Of a DNA stretch of 64,000 nt, positions 49,762 to 58,671 are shown in pieces. This stretch comes from JAPOUP01 sp026708635. GTDB taxonomy: Bacteria > Pseudomonadota > Alphaproteobacteria > Rhodobacterales > Rhodobacteraceae. Each line of letters opens with the position of its first letter. Positions within the stretch are counted from its first letter, which is position 1. The stretch is from assembly GCA_965200115.1 (NCBI GenBank), contig OZ241336.1, positions 2,728,001 to 2,792,000 of the forward strand, read 5' to 3'. The notes under the pieces are model-generated. The model was not told the DNA's origin. It ran no database searches and was given only the letters and a program-made list of their open reading frames with translations. The position numbers and the translations under genes are program-made.

Positions 49762-51081
49762 ATGTTAGACCTGCTGCTGCGCTCGGCAAATTTGCCTGAT
49801 GGGCGCGGACCTATCGACATCGCCGTCAAGGACGGTCGCATTGTTAAAATATCCTCAGGGATCAAGGCCGACGCGAACATCGTGATCGACTCAACCGACC
49901 GCTTGGTAGCGCCACCTTTTGTCGATCCGCACTTCCACATGGACGCTACGCTAAGCATTGGGCAGCCGCGCCTCAACGAGTCAGGAACGCTTTTGGAGGG
50001 GATCGCCCTCTGGGGCGAGTTGAAGCCGCTGCTGACATCCGAGGCAGTCATGGACCGGGCCTTGCGGTACTGTGATCTGGCTGTCACGCAAGGGCTTCTG
50101 TCCATCCGCAGCCACGTGGACGTGTCCACAACACCGATGGTCTGCGTCGAGGCGCTGCTGGAGGTCAAAAAGCGCGTCTCCTCCTATATTGACCTGCAAC
50201 TGGTCGCCTTCCCCCAGGACGGGCTCTATCGTGTCGCCGGCGCTGAGAAAAACCTGATTCGCGCGCTCGATATGGGCGTCGACGTTGTCGGTGGCATCCC
50301 GCATTTTGAACGCACCATGGAGGATGGCGCACGATCAGTGAAACGGCTCTGTCAGATCGCAGCGGACAGAGATCTTCCTGTAGACCTGCACTGTGACGAA
50401 AGTGACGATCCCATGTCGCGTCATATCGAAACACTGGCGGCGGAGACCACACGGCTCGGTCTCGGTGGCCGCGTTGTGGCGAGCCATGCCACCGCTATGC
50501 ACTCATACGACAATTACTACGCGACAAAGCTGACCCCACTTATTGCCGAGTCGGGCATGCACGTGGTTCCGAACCCACTTATCAACATCACGTTGCAAGG
50601 CCGGTCGGACACCTATCCGAGAAGGCGTGGCCTATCCCGTATACCGGAGCTTCTTGCGGTGGGCGTAAACGTGGCGTTTGGACAGGACTGCACCATGGAC
50701 CCGTGGTATTCGTTGGGTTCCGCCGATATGCTGGAGGTCGCCCATATGGGGATTCACGCCGTCCCAATGACCTCACGGGCGGCTATGGCCTGGGCCTTCG
50801 ACAGCGTGACGCTCGGGGGCGCGGCGGCCATGGGCCTGCCGGATCCAACCCTGCGGGAGGGCGGGCCAGCCAGCATGGTGGTGCTTCAGGCCCGCGATCG
50901 GATCGAAGCCATCCGGCTGCGCGCCACCCGCCTCGCGGTGATCCGCGAAGGCCGCGTGCTGTCACAGGCACCTCCGCGCCGCGCAGTACTGTCGCTCAAA
51001 GGGCGGCCCTCCACGCTGGATCCGGCGGACTACGCGCCGCCAATAGAGAGATCAAGCCAGCCAAATCAAGAAAGGACATAG
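49762..51081 (+). CDS. Cytosine-deaminase-like amidohydrolase
   Basis: The 439-residue metal-dependent hydrolase is of the CodA type. Metal and catalytic residues are in FVDPHFHMDATLS, SIRSHVDVS, AFPQDG, LHCDESDDPMSRH, ASHATAMHSYDNYY and GQDCTMDPWYSLG. In E. coli CodA the last motif reads GHDDVFDPW; from memory the second aspartate (Asp314) contacts the substrate. Here the pair is QDC, so cytosine is probably not the preferred substrate. The ATG at 49762 (MLDLLLRSANLPDGRGPIDI) avoids an extension without support. It is followed 2 bp later by the binding-protein gene, so it deaminates or hydrolyses the imported heterocycle. Confidence 0.85.
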   Translation: MLDLLLRSANLPDGRGPIDIAVKDGRIVKISSGIKADANIVIDSTDRLVAPPFVDPHFHMDATLSIGQPRLNESGTLLEGIALWGELKPLLTSEAVMDRALRYCDLAVTQGLLSIRSHVDVSTTPMVCVEALLEVKKRVSSYIDLQLVAFPQDGLYRVAGAEKNLIRALDMGVDVVGGIPHFERTMEDGARSVKRLCQIAADRDLPVDLHCDESDDPMSRHIETLAAETTRLGLGGRVVASHATAMHSYDNYYATKLTPLIAESGMHVVPNPLINITLQGRSDTYPRRRGLSRIPELLAVGVNVAFGQDCTMDPWYSLGSADMLEVAHMGIHAVPMTSRAAMAWAFDSVTLGGAAAMGLPDPTLREGGPASMVVLQARDRIEAIRLRATRLAVIREGRVLSQAPPRRAVLSLKGRPSTLDPADYAPPIERSSQPNQERT

Positions 51082-51083
51082 CC

Positions 51084-52067
51084 ATGACCATTACAACCAC
51101 CCGCCGCACATTGATGGCAGGGGCCGCCGCCACACTGGCGCTTCCCGCCTATTTCCGCCGTGCGAATGCACAGTCCGCACTTCGCGTTGCCGGCGTCCAT
51201 GCCAGCCCAGTCGAAAACGCCTGGAACAGCCGCATTCACCTTGCCATGCAGGAAGCCGCAAAAACGGGCCTACTTGAATACGAGTTTTCTGAAAGTGTCA
51301 CGGCTACCGACTATCCCCGCGCCATGCGCGAATACGCGGAAGCGGGGATGCAGTTGATCTGGGGCGAGTCCTACGCCGTCGAACGAGAGGCCCGTGAAGT
51401 AGCGACCGACTATGCCGAGACAGCGTTCCTCATGGGATCCTCCGGTGGGCCGCAGGGCGACAATTTCGGCGTATTCGGGACCCGCAACCACGAGGCCGCC
51501 TATCTCGCCGGCATGCTCGCCGGGACCATGTCCGATAGCAACGTCTACGGCTCAGTCGGCGGCTATCCGATTCCGGAGGTGAATCTGTTGATCAACGCCT
51601 TCCGCATGGGGGTCAGCGAGGTGAACCCCGACGCGACATTCCTCAACGGCTTCATCGGCGCTTGGTTCGACCCGGCACGTGCGCAGGAGGCCGCGGTCGC
51701 CCAGATCGATGCAGGTGCTGACATCCTTTTTGGCGAGCGGATCGGCACGGCGGACGGAGCGCAGGCGCGCGGCGTAAAGGCCATCGGCAGCCTAATCGAC
51801 TATACCCCGCGCTATCCCGACACGGTCTTCGCCAACGCAATCTGGAATTACGGACCCACCATCGCGGCGGTCGTGGCCGACGTTCAGGCAGACAAACAGG
51901 TAGGGCGCGACTACACCGAGTACTCCTTTATGGCCCATGGCGGCAACGAACTTGTCTACGTGGCCGACATGGTGCCGGCAGACGCCATTCCAGGCATGGA
52001 GGCCAGAAAGAAGATGATCGAGGCGGGTGTTTTCGAGGTTCCCATCGATCCTGCCGAGCCCGCCTGA
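51084..52067 (+). CDS. BMP-family (PnrA-like) substrate-binding protein, Tat-exported
   Basis: The 327-residue precursor starts MTITTTRRTLMAGAAATLAL with a twin-arginine signal cleaved near NAQS. The mature protein has the basic-membrane-protein fold of nucleoside binders: VHASPVENAWNSRIHLAMQE, WGESYAVEREAREVATDYAE, FGTRNHEAAYLAGMLAGTMS and GSLIDYTPRYPDTVFANAIW. The ribosome binding site is AAAGGA. It delivers its ligand to the transporter encoded by the last three genes of the operon. A purine, pyrimidine or related heterocycle is likely. Confidence 0.88.
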   Translation: MTITTTRRTLMAGAAATLALPAYFRRANAQSALRVAGVHASPVENAWNSRIHLAMQEAAKTGLLEYEFSESVTATDYPRAMREYAEAGMQLIWGESYAVEREAREVATDYAETAFLMGSSGGPQGDNFGVFGTRNHEAAYLAGMLAGTMSDSNVYGSVGGYPIPEVNLLINAFRMGVSEVNPDATFLNGFIGAWFDPARAQEAAVAQIDAGADILFGERIGTADGAQARGVKAIGSLIDYTPRYPDTVFANAIWNYGPTIAAVVADVQADKQVGRDYTEYSFMAHGGNELVYVADMVPADAIPGMEARKKMIEAGVFEVPIDPAEPA

Positions 52068-52081
52068 AAAGCTTTAGGCAC

Positions 52082-53440
52082 GTGGCGGACGCAACAGCGC
52101 TAGCGGTGGCGATTGCGGGGGGCGCGGTCAGCCCACAGGCGGTCGTGGATGCCACATATGATGCGGCCAAAGCGCGCGAGGATCTCGGTGCAGTCGTCGC
52201 CTTGCTTCCCAAGTGCATGGCCGTACGAACGGTGAAGGAGGGTGCGGCTACGGGTGGCCCCTTCGCCGGCGTCCCAATGCTGGCTAAGGATTTAGGCGCT
52301 CAGGTGGCCAATCTGCGGCAAGGCCTAGGATCTGAGGCGCTACGACTGCGACTGCCTGAGACAGATCGCGAGAGCGAGGGTCGCCTAACACAGGCGTTTC
52401 GGGCCGGTGGGCTGGCACCCGTCGGTCTCTCGACCGTCCCCGAATTCGGCTTCGCACTTAGTTCCGAACCTCCACGAGGACCCGTGGCGCGCAATCCGTT
52501 TGATACTGATCGAACGCCCGGCGGCTCGTCCGGCGGGGCTGCGGCGGCGGTGGCCGGCGGGATCGTTTCCATCGCCCACGCCACCGATGCGGCGGGCTCC
52601 CTCCGTGTGCCGGCCGCGGCATGCGGGCTCTGGGGGCTGAAACCCTCGCGTGGGGCGGAGGTGTCCGGACCTATCTTTGCAAACCACCTGATGGGTATCG
52701 CATCCGAGGGAGTCTTGGCCCGGTCGCTCCGGGATGTCGCGGCGGCTTATGAGTTGACACGCTTGACGACGGCCGAGGCCCGGCTACCACGAGCGCCGGT
52801 GATCGGGCTGGCAATCCCGTCAGAGTGCGGATCGGGCGAAGCCGACGCGGCCTTGCTTGTTTCGGGTCATCTGGCTGATGCGGGATGCGAGATCGTGGAC
52901 ATAAATACACCGGAGACGTTGGGGCGGGAAGTCCACCGTCTGATCGGAGAGATTCTTGCCGTGGCACTCACTGCCGTTCTAGATTCGGTTGATGTCCCTG
53001 ACGCCGAAATCAGCCCTCTCGCCGCCACGAACCGGGCGCGGGGCCGCGTGATGTCAGGGACGCAGGTCTTCGCCATGACCAACCGGCTGGCGAAACTTTC
53101 GGATGCTACGCATAACGCGCTTCTGTCGCGATGCGACGCGGCGCTGATGCCTGTCCTGTCCGGCCCTCCGCCACGAACCGGGCACTTTACCACCGACCAT
53201 GCCGATCTTGACCGGCATTTGGAACGGATGGAGGTCATGGCCCCCTGCGTGGCGCTCGCCAATCTTGCAGGCCTTCCGGCTTTGGCCATCCCGGCGGCTA
53301 TGTCGGATGGCCTCCCACGCGGGGCGCAAATCATTGGTCCACCGCACTCCGACCGCGCGCTCCTGGCTCTTGCCTCGCGGATCGTCCCGGCTCTGCCGCA
53401 GATTCCTTTTCCTTTTCCCATTGCGGGAATGCCGGAATGA
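52082..53440 (+). CDS. Amidase-signature-family hydrolase
   Basis: The 452-residue protein starts with GTG (MADATALAVAIAGGAVSPQA). It has the amidase catalytic triad: Lys69 (GVPMLAKDLG), a cis-Ser in PGGSSGGAAAAVAGG (149/150), and the nucleophile Ser173 in ATDAAGSLRVPAA. Amidase-signature enzymes cleave C-N bonds of amides, including ureido and allophanate compounds. It overlaps the ATPase gene by 4 bases. In this operon it probably acts after ring opening of the imported compound, releasing ammonia or an amine. Confidence 0.88.
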   Translation: MADATALAVAIAGGAVSPQAVVDATYDAAKAREDLGAVVALLPKCMAVRTVKEGAATGGPFAGVPMLAKDLGAQVANLRQGLGSEALRLRLPETDRESEGRLTQAFRAGGLAPVGLSTVPEFGFALSSEPPRGPVARNPFDTDRTPGGSSGGAAAAVAGGIVSIAHATDAAGSLRVPAAACGLWGLKPSRGAEVSGPIFANHLMGIASEGVLARSLRDVAAAYELTRLTTAEARLPRAPVIGLAIPSECGSGEADAALLVSGHLADAGCEIVDINTPETLGREVHRLIGEILAVALTAVLDSVDVPDAEISPLAATNRARGRVMSGTQVFAMTNRLAKLSDATHNALLSRCDAALMPVLSGPPPRTGHFTTDHADLDRHLERMEVMAPCVALANLAGLPALAIPAAMSDGLPRGAQIIGPPHSDRALLALASRIVPALPQIPFPFPIAGMPE

Positions 53441-54957
53441 GCACAGTCCTGCGCCTCGACCGGATCACCAAACGCTTTGGCGGTGTGACCGCCAATGACG
53501 ACGTGACCCTAAAACTGAAGGAAGGTGAGATTCTCGCGCTTCTGGGAGAAAACGGTGCGGGCAAGACAACGTTGATGAACATCCTTTTTGGCCACTACGC
53601 CGCCGATGAGGGTACGGTGAAGGTCTTTGGGAAGACGCTGCCGCCCGGTCGCCCGCGCGCCGCCATCAAGGCCGGTGTCGGCATGGTGCACCAGCATTTC
53701 ACGCTAGCCGGCAACCTGAGCGTCCTTGACAACGTTATGCTGGGATCGGAACCACTATTGCGCGCCAAGAGCCGCTGCGAGGAGGGCCGCGCCCGACTAC
53801 TTGCGCTTTCGGAGCAATTTGGCCTGACAGTCGACCCCGATGCACGCGTGCTCGGTCTGTCTATAGGAGAACGCCAGCGTGTCGAAATCCTGAAGGCGCT
53901 TTACCGCGACGCGCGAATCCTGATTCTGGACGAGCCCACCGCCGTCCTTGCCCGACCTGAGGCGCACCGCCTGTTCGATACCTTGCGAAGCATGACCCGA
54001 CAGGGCCTGTCGATCATCTTCATCAGTCACAAGCTAAACGAAGTCATGGCCGCTTCCGACCGGATCACCATCCTTCGAGAAGGCCGGATAATGGCCGAAC
54101 GCACGCCCACCGAGACCTCGTCTGATGAACTGGCCGAACTCATGGTCGGGTGCCGAGTGACGCGACCCAAGCGGGAGGCTCATGCGATTGGTCCACCACG
54201 GCTGGTGGCCGAGGACGTGACGGTTCATCTCGACGGCAAGCCTATGTTGAAAGGTGTGTCCTTCACGGTACACGCCGGCGAGATCCTCGGCATTGTCGGT
54301 GTTTCCGGTAACGGACAGGTGGCGCTTGGGGCTCTCCTGTCGGGCGTCGCAGCGCCAGAGACCGGGCGGCTCACGCTGGAGGGGCGTGAGATCGGCGGTC
54401 AGGGGCCGCGCGCCTTTATCGCCGAGGGGGTCGGACGCATCCCTGAGGACCGCCACGCGGAGGGGGTTGTGGGAGAACTGTCGGTCTGGGAGAATGGCGT
54501 TCTGGAACATCTGGCAACTCCCGAGTTTTCCACCCATGGCTTCGTTCGGCGCGGCGTGGCGCGGTGCCATGCGGCGGATCTCATCAAGCGGTTCGACGTT
54601 CGCGGCGCCACTCCTGAAATGCGTATCCGATTGCTCTCGGGCGGCAATATACAGAAGCTGATCCTCGGCCGCGTGTTGGCTGCCGCACCGAAGGTCATCA
54701 TCGCCAATCAGCCCACGCGCGGCCTTGATGAAGGTGCCATCGCTGCTGTGCATGGCGAACTCCTATCTGCGCGGGAGGCGGGCGCGGCGACAATCCTTAT
54801 CTCGGAAGACCTTGAAGAAGCCGTGGGCCTGTCCGACCGGCTGCAGGCCATCGTCGGGGGACGCCTGTCGCAACCTGTGGCGGCGGAAAGGGCCGACTCC
54901 CGCCGCCTAGGTCTGATGATGGCCGGTGTCTGGGAAGAGCTAGGCGATGCGGCTTGA
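53437..54957 (+). CDS. Nucleoside-type ABC transporter ATP-binding protein (two ATPase domains)
   Basis: The 506-residue protein has two ABC domains. The first has Walker A LLGENGAGKTTLMNILFG, signature LSIGERQRVEIL and Walker B ILILDEPTAVLARPE. The second has the degenerate Walker A GVSGNGQVALGALLSG, signature LLSGGNIQKLILG and IIANQPTRGLDEG. This is the RbsA/NupA-like class that works with two different permeases. It starts in the amidase stop (ATGA) and ends 10 bp into the permease gene. Confidence 0.93.
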   Translation: MSTVLRLDRITKRFGGVTANDDVTLKLKEGEILALLGENGAGKTTLMNILFGHYAADEGTVKVFGKTLPPGRPRAAIKAGVGMVHQHFTLAGNLSVLDNVMLGSEPLLRAKSRCEEGRARLLALSEQFGLTVDPDARVLGLSIGERQRVEILKALYRDARILILDEPTAVLARPEAHRLFDTLRSMTRQGLSIIFISHKLNEVMAASDRITILREGRIMAERTPTETSSDELAELMVGCRVTRPKREAHAIGPPRLVAEDVTVHLDGKPMLKGVSFTVHAGEILGIVGVSGNGQVALGALLSGVAAPETGRLTLEGREIGGQGPRAFIAEGVGRIPEDRHAEGVVGELSVWENGVLEHLATPEFSTHGFVRRGVARCHAADLIKRFDVRGATPEMRIRLLSGGNIQKLILGRVLAAAPKVIIANQPTRGLDEGAIAAVHGELLSAREAGAATILISEDLEEAVGLSDRLQAIVGGRLSQPVAAERADSRRLGLMMAGVWEELGDAA

Positions 54958-55996
54958 AAGACGCGCAAGCGTGCCATGGACACTAGCGGTCTCCACGCCG
55001 TTCGTCGCCATCGCGGTGGCCTTGGCTCTCTCTGCCATGCTGATCCTTGCCGCCGGGGTGAACCCACTTTTGGCCTACGTTGAGATACTGCGCGGCTCAC
55101 TGGGCTCACGCCTCGCGGTGACGGAGACGCTGACCCGAGCTGTCCCACTCGTGCTGACCGGGCTGGCGGTCGCCGTCGCCTTCCGCGCGCGTTTCTGGAA
55201 CATCGGGGGAGAAGGGCAGTTCTACCTCGGCGCACTGTCCGTGGCCTGGGTGGGCCATAACCTGATCTCGGGACTGCCTCCAGCGATAGGGATCGCCGTC
55301 CTGATAGTCGTCGGCATGGTGGCAGGTGCACTCCTGCTGAGCGGACCGGCCTACTTGCGGTTACGGTTCGGCGTGGATGAAGTTGTCACGACACTTCTGA
55401 TGAATTTCATCGTCATCCTATTCGTGGGCTTGATGATCGAGGGACCGCTGCGCGACCCGCTGGCGTTCGGCTGGCCGCAATCGGTACCAGTGGACAAGGC
55501 ATACCGCCTACCGGATCTGATCCCGAACACGCGGCTTCATATCGGTCTTCTGATCGCCTTGACCATAGCGGGTATTATCTGGCTGCTTCTCGCACGAACC
55601 GTCTTCGGGATGGAAGCACGGGCGTTGGGTCTCAACGCGCGCGCTGCGGAATTCGCAGGTGTTTCCCTTCCACGCACGATCATCGGCGTGGCCCTTCTGT
55701 CCGGCGGGTTGGCAGGGCTGGCGGGAGTTATCGAAGTAACGGGCGTGACGGGCGGCGTGACTACCACCATGTCGCCCGGCTTCGGCTATGCGGGCATTGT
55801 CGTGGCAATGCTGGCCGCGTTGCATCCGGCTGGAGTTGTTGCCGCTGCTGTCTTTGTGGCTACGATCTTCGTCGGAGCAGACGCGATGAGTCGAGCGACA
55901 GGCGTGCCGTCCTTCATCGCCGATGTTATTGTGGCTCTGGCGCTACTGACGATGCTGGTCGCGCTCCTCTTCAGCAGCTACAGAATCCGCCGATGA
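54947..55996 (+). CDS. Nucleoside-type ABC transporter permease 1
   Basis: The 349-residue protein has around nine membrane segments. It carries the BPD_transp_2 family motif AFRARFWNIGGEGQFYLGAL and ALGLNARAAEFAGVSLPRTI. It overlaps the ATPase gene by 11 bases and the second permease by 4. The two permeases form a heterodimeric channel. Confidence 0.92.
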   Translation: MRLERRASVPWTLAVSTPFVAIAVALALSAMLILAAGVNPLLAYVEILRGSLGSRLAVTETLTRAVPLVLTGLAVAVAFRARFWNIGGEGQFYLGALSVAWVGHNLISGLPPAIGIAVLIVVGMVAGALLLSGPAYLRLRFGVDEVVTTLLMNFIVILFVGLMIEGPLRDPLAFGWPQSVPVDKAYRLPDLIPNTRLHIGLLIALTIAGIIWLLLARTVFGMEARALGLNARAAEFAGVSLPRTIIGVALLSGGLAGLAGVIEVTGVTGGVTTTMSPGFGYAGIVVAMLAALHPAGVVAAAVFVATIFVGADAMSRATGVPSFIADVIVALALLTMLVALLFSSYRIRR

Positions 55997-56934
55997 TCGA
56001 ATCGCTCGATCTCCTGTTCAGTGCGAGCCTCTGGGCGGCGGTTCTTCGCATCGCCACTCCGCTTATCTTCGGAGTGCTAGGTGCGCTTTTGTGTGAGCGT
56101 TCAGGTGTCTTGAACCTCGGGATCGAGGGAGTCATGACTATGGGCGCGATGAGCGGCTGGCTCTCGGTGTTCCTCGGCTCGGATCTCTGGACAGGTCTCC
56201 TGATTGCGGCGGCGGCGGGAGCGCTCATTGGGCTGTTGCATGCGCTCTTGACCGTACCGCTTGGCTTGTCGCAGCACGTGTCAGGCCTCGGCATAACGCT
56301 TTTTGCCTCGGCGCTGGCCTATTACCTCTACCGCCTGATCGTGACCGTTGGGGAATCTCCTCCGACGATCGATCCCTTCCGTCCACTCGATATCCCGATC
56401 CTGTCAGACCTCCCATTCCTCGGACCCGTCCTCTTCGTGCAGACAGCGCCCACCTACCTCGCACTCATTGCCGTGGCGGTCATAGCATACGTTCTGGCCC
56501 GAACGCCGCTTGGCCTAGCGATCCGGATGACAGGGGAGAACCCCCACACGGTGGAGTCCCAAGGGCTTGATCCGGCGCTCATCCGCATTGGCTGCGTTAT
56601 GGCGGGTTCAGCGCTCATGGCTTTGGGCGGCGCGTTCCTGACAACAGCGGCTTTCAACAGTTTTTTCCCTGAAATGGTACAGGGACGAGGCTGGATCTGC
56701 ATAGCCCTCGTGGTCTTCTCATCCTGGCGACCGGGAAAAGCGCTTCTGGGTGCCCTGCTCTTTGCATTTTTTGATGCCTACCAATTGCGCCTGCAAACTG
56801 TCGTGGAGGGCGTGCCCTACCAACTGTTCCTTATGGCACCCTATATCCTGTCCATCGTCGCACTCATCCTGGTGGCCCGCCGTGCACAGGTGCCGGCAGC
56901 GTTGATGACCCCTTATAGAAGGGGAGAGCGCTAG
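55993..56934 (+). CDS. Nucleoside-type ABC transporter permease 2
   Basis: The 313-residue protein is the partner permease of the BPD_transp_2 family, with LLCERSGVLNLGIEGVMTMG near the N-terminus and IRMTGENPHTVESQGLDPAL in the cytoplasmic loop. It starts in the stop codon of the first permease. It is the last gene of the operon that begins with the amidohydrolase. The residues before the first membrane segment are few, as usual. Confidence 0.92.
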   Translation: MIESLDLLFSASLWAAVLRIATPLIFGVLGALLCERSGVLNLGIEGVMTMGAMSGWLSVFLGSDLWTGLLIAAAAGALIGLLHALLTVPLGLSQHVSGLGITLFASALAYYLYRLIVTVGESPPTIDPFRPLDIPILSDLPFLGPVLFVQTAPTYLALIAVAVIAYVLARTPLGLAIRMTGENPHTVESQGLDPALIRIGCVMAGSALMALGGAFLTTAAFNSFFPEMVQGRGWICIALVVFSSWRPGKALLGALLFAFFDAYQLRLQTVVEGVPYQLFLMAPYILSIVALILVARRAQVPAALMTPYRRGER

Positions 56935-56947
56935 CGTCCGTTGAGAG

Positions 56948-57160
56948 TCATCTCCCGGCGGCCAAACTGGGGACGAGAAGAATCCCCGCCGTGGAGCTCT
57001 CGTCCGTCCTGTCGTATCGCTTCCCGATCGCCCCGCTCCCCGCGACGAGGCTTTCCACCGGAACCGGACGTCTCCACCCGTACGCCTCACGGTCACACTC
57101 CCGGGGCGCCGTCCGGTTCTGCCGTGTGGGAATCACCGCCTCCGCACCATTTCCCACCAG
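56948..57160 (-). pseudogene. IS5-family transposase, C-terminal remnant
   Basis: About 70 residues match the last third of IS5-family transposases: GAEAVIPTRQNRTAPRECDR, AYGWRRPV (compare YRARHLVE), GAIGKRYDRTDESS and GILLV. The catalytic Glu region is altered and the rest of the gene is missing. It lies downstream of the nucleoside-type transporter. The remaining 267 bp up to the MFS gene show nothing clear. Confidence 0.7.
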
Positions 57161-57427
57161 ATCTCCAAGCAGGTCAAATCAGGGGCTGGCTGTGTCAGCG
57201 TACCTTGCCAGTCAGGCATCGGCGTGGAGCCCGCTTCAGACTTCGTCCGCCGCCTTGAAGTCATGTACCGAACATCCTCACCGGACTCATGCCACCTCAC
57301 GATCCTATCGTGGATCCCCAAGGGAAGCCCGGCTGTTTGCCACTATTGGTTGCCTGTCGTGATTCTTGCGCGACTGCACTAGCCTTGGTTGAATACAGCC
57401 CGCTCACTACCCCGGTCCGGACATTTC

Positions 57428-58582
57428 ATGAATTCTCGAACCAACTGGCTTCTGGTGTGGCTGCTCTGGGCGGCGGGATTGGGCGCGGGCGCTCAATACG
57501 GCAAACTGAGTGTCACTTTCCACCGGCTTTCGGAGATCTATCCGGACGCGGATGCGTCGCTGGGCTTCGCGGTGTCCCTTGTGGGCTTCCTCGGCATCCT
57601 GTTCGGGGTCATCGCGGGTGTATTCGTGGCCCGGGCCGGCTATCGCCGATCGGTGCTGGCCGCGCTTGCCGTCGGGGCCGCCATGTCAGTGCTTCAGGCC
57701 ACCTTCCCCCCGATTGCGGTTTTCCTCGCCAGCCGCGTTCTGGAAGGCGCCGCCCACCTCGCGATAGTGGTCGCCGCACCGACCCTGATCGCCCAGAACA
57801 GCGCCTCGAGGGACAGCGGTCGCACACTGACGCTTTGGAGTACCTTCTTTGGCGTTTCCTTCGCGGTTCTGGCCTGGGCCGGCCTACCGTTCGCCGAATC
57901 GTTCGGCCTTGCGGCGCTGATGCTGGCGCACGCGGCGTTTTTGGTCGCTGTCGCTCTGGCTCTTCTGGCCTTACCGCCGCCGCTGGAGTCGGTTACCCGA
58001 ACGCCACGTCTGGCGGATCTGGCGCTCGCGCATCGCCGAATTTACTCCTCCGCCCGGATCGGCGCACCGGCGTTTGGCTGGTTTTCCTATACGTTCTGTT
58101 ACGTTGGCATACTGACGGCACTCCCGCCATTCCTGCCGGAAAGCGGACGTATCGTCATCCTCGGCGCAATGCCACTGGTTTCGATCCTGTCATCCATGAC
58201 GCTCGGCATCCTGTTGTTGCGCCTGATTGAGGCTGTATCGGTTACCGTGACCGGGTTCGCCGTCTGCGCCGCGGCGGCGCTGTCGGTCGCGACCTTCCCG
58301 GGCTCAACACTTCCCGTCCTCGCGCTCGGCGTCGGATTCGGTCTCGTGCAGGGCGCTACATTCGCTTCCGTACCGCAGCTCAACGAGACTTCGGTGGATC
58401 GCGCCCTTGCCAATGGCGGCTTGGCACAGGTCGGTAATCTCGGTAACACGGTCGGGACGCCGGTTATGCTGGCGACGATAGGACCATTCGGCTACGGAGG
58501 CCTGATGCTCTCGCTTTTCCTCGTGTTCTGCGCAGGCGCGGCAATCCATCTGGCCCTCCGTGCGGTTCGCCGAATTTCTTAG
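57428..58582 (+). CDS. Major facilitator superfamily transporter
   Basis: The 384-residue protein has about twelve membrane segments, starting WLLVWLLWAAGLGAGAQYGK. The cytoplasmic loop between segments 2 and 3 (GVFVARAGYRRSVLAALAVG) is the family motif A region. The ATG at 57428 starts MNSRTNWLLVW; an in-frame TTG at 57389 is unlikely. It is probably a single-gene unit, 89 bp before uvrA. Substrate is unknown; general CynX/NimT-like or drug-efflux roles are possible. Confidence 0.85.
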   Translation: MNSRTNWLLVWLLWAAGLGAGAQYGKLSVTFHRLSEIYPDADASLGFAVSLVGFLGILFGVIAGVFVARAGYRRSVLAALAVGAAMSVLQATFPPIAVFLASRVLEGAAHLAIVVAAPTLIAQNSASRDSGRTLTLWSTFFGVSFAVLAWAGLPFAESFGLAALMLAHAAFLVAVALALLALPPPLESVTRTPRLADLALAHRRIYSSARIGAPAFGWFSYTFCYVGILTALPPFLPESGRIVILGAMPLVSILSSMTLGILLLRLIEAVSVTVTGFAVCAAAALSVATFPGSTLPVLALGVGFGLVQGATFASVPQLNETSVDRALANGGLAQVGNLGNTVGTPVMLATIGPFGYGGLMLSLFLVFCAGAAIHLALRAVRRIS

Positions 58583-58671
58583 TGGATGTTCGAGAAGTTC
58601 CGGGCTTCCCGGACGACTGTCCGACGTCTCGGCCCGTTCCGTTCAATCGCCAACCGGCAAAGGGGTACTTC

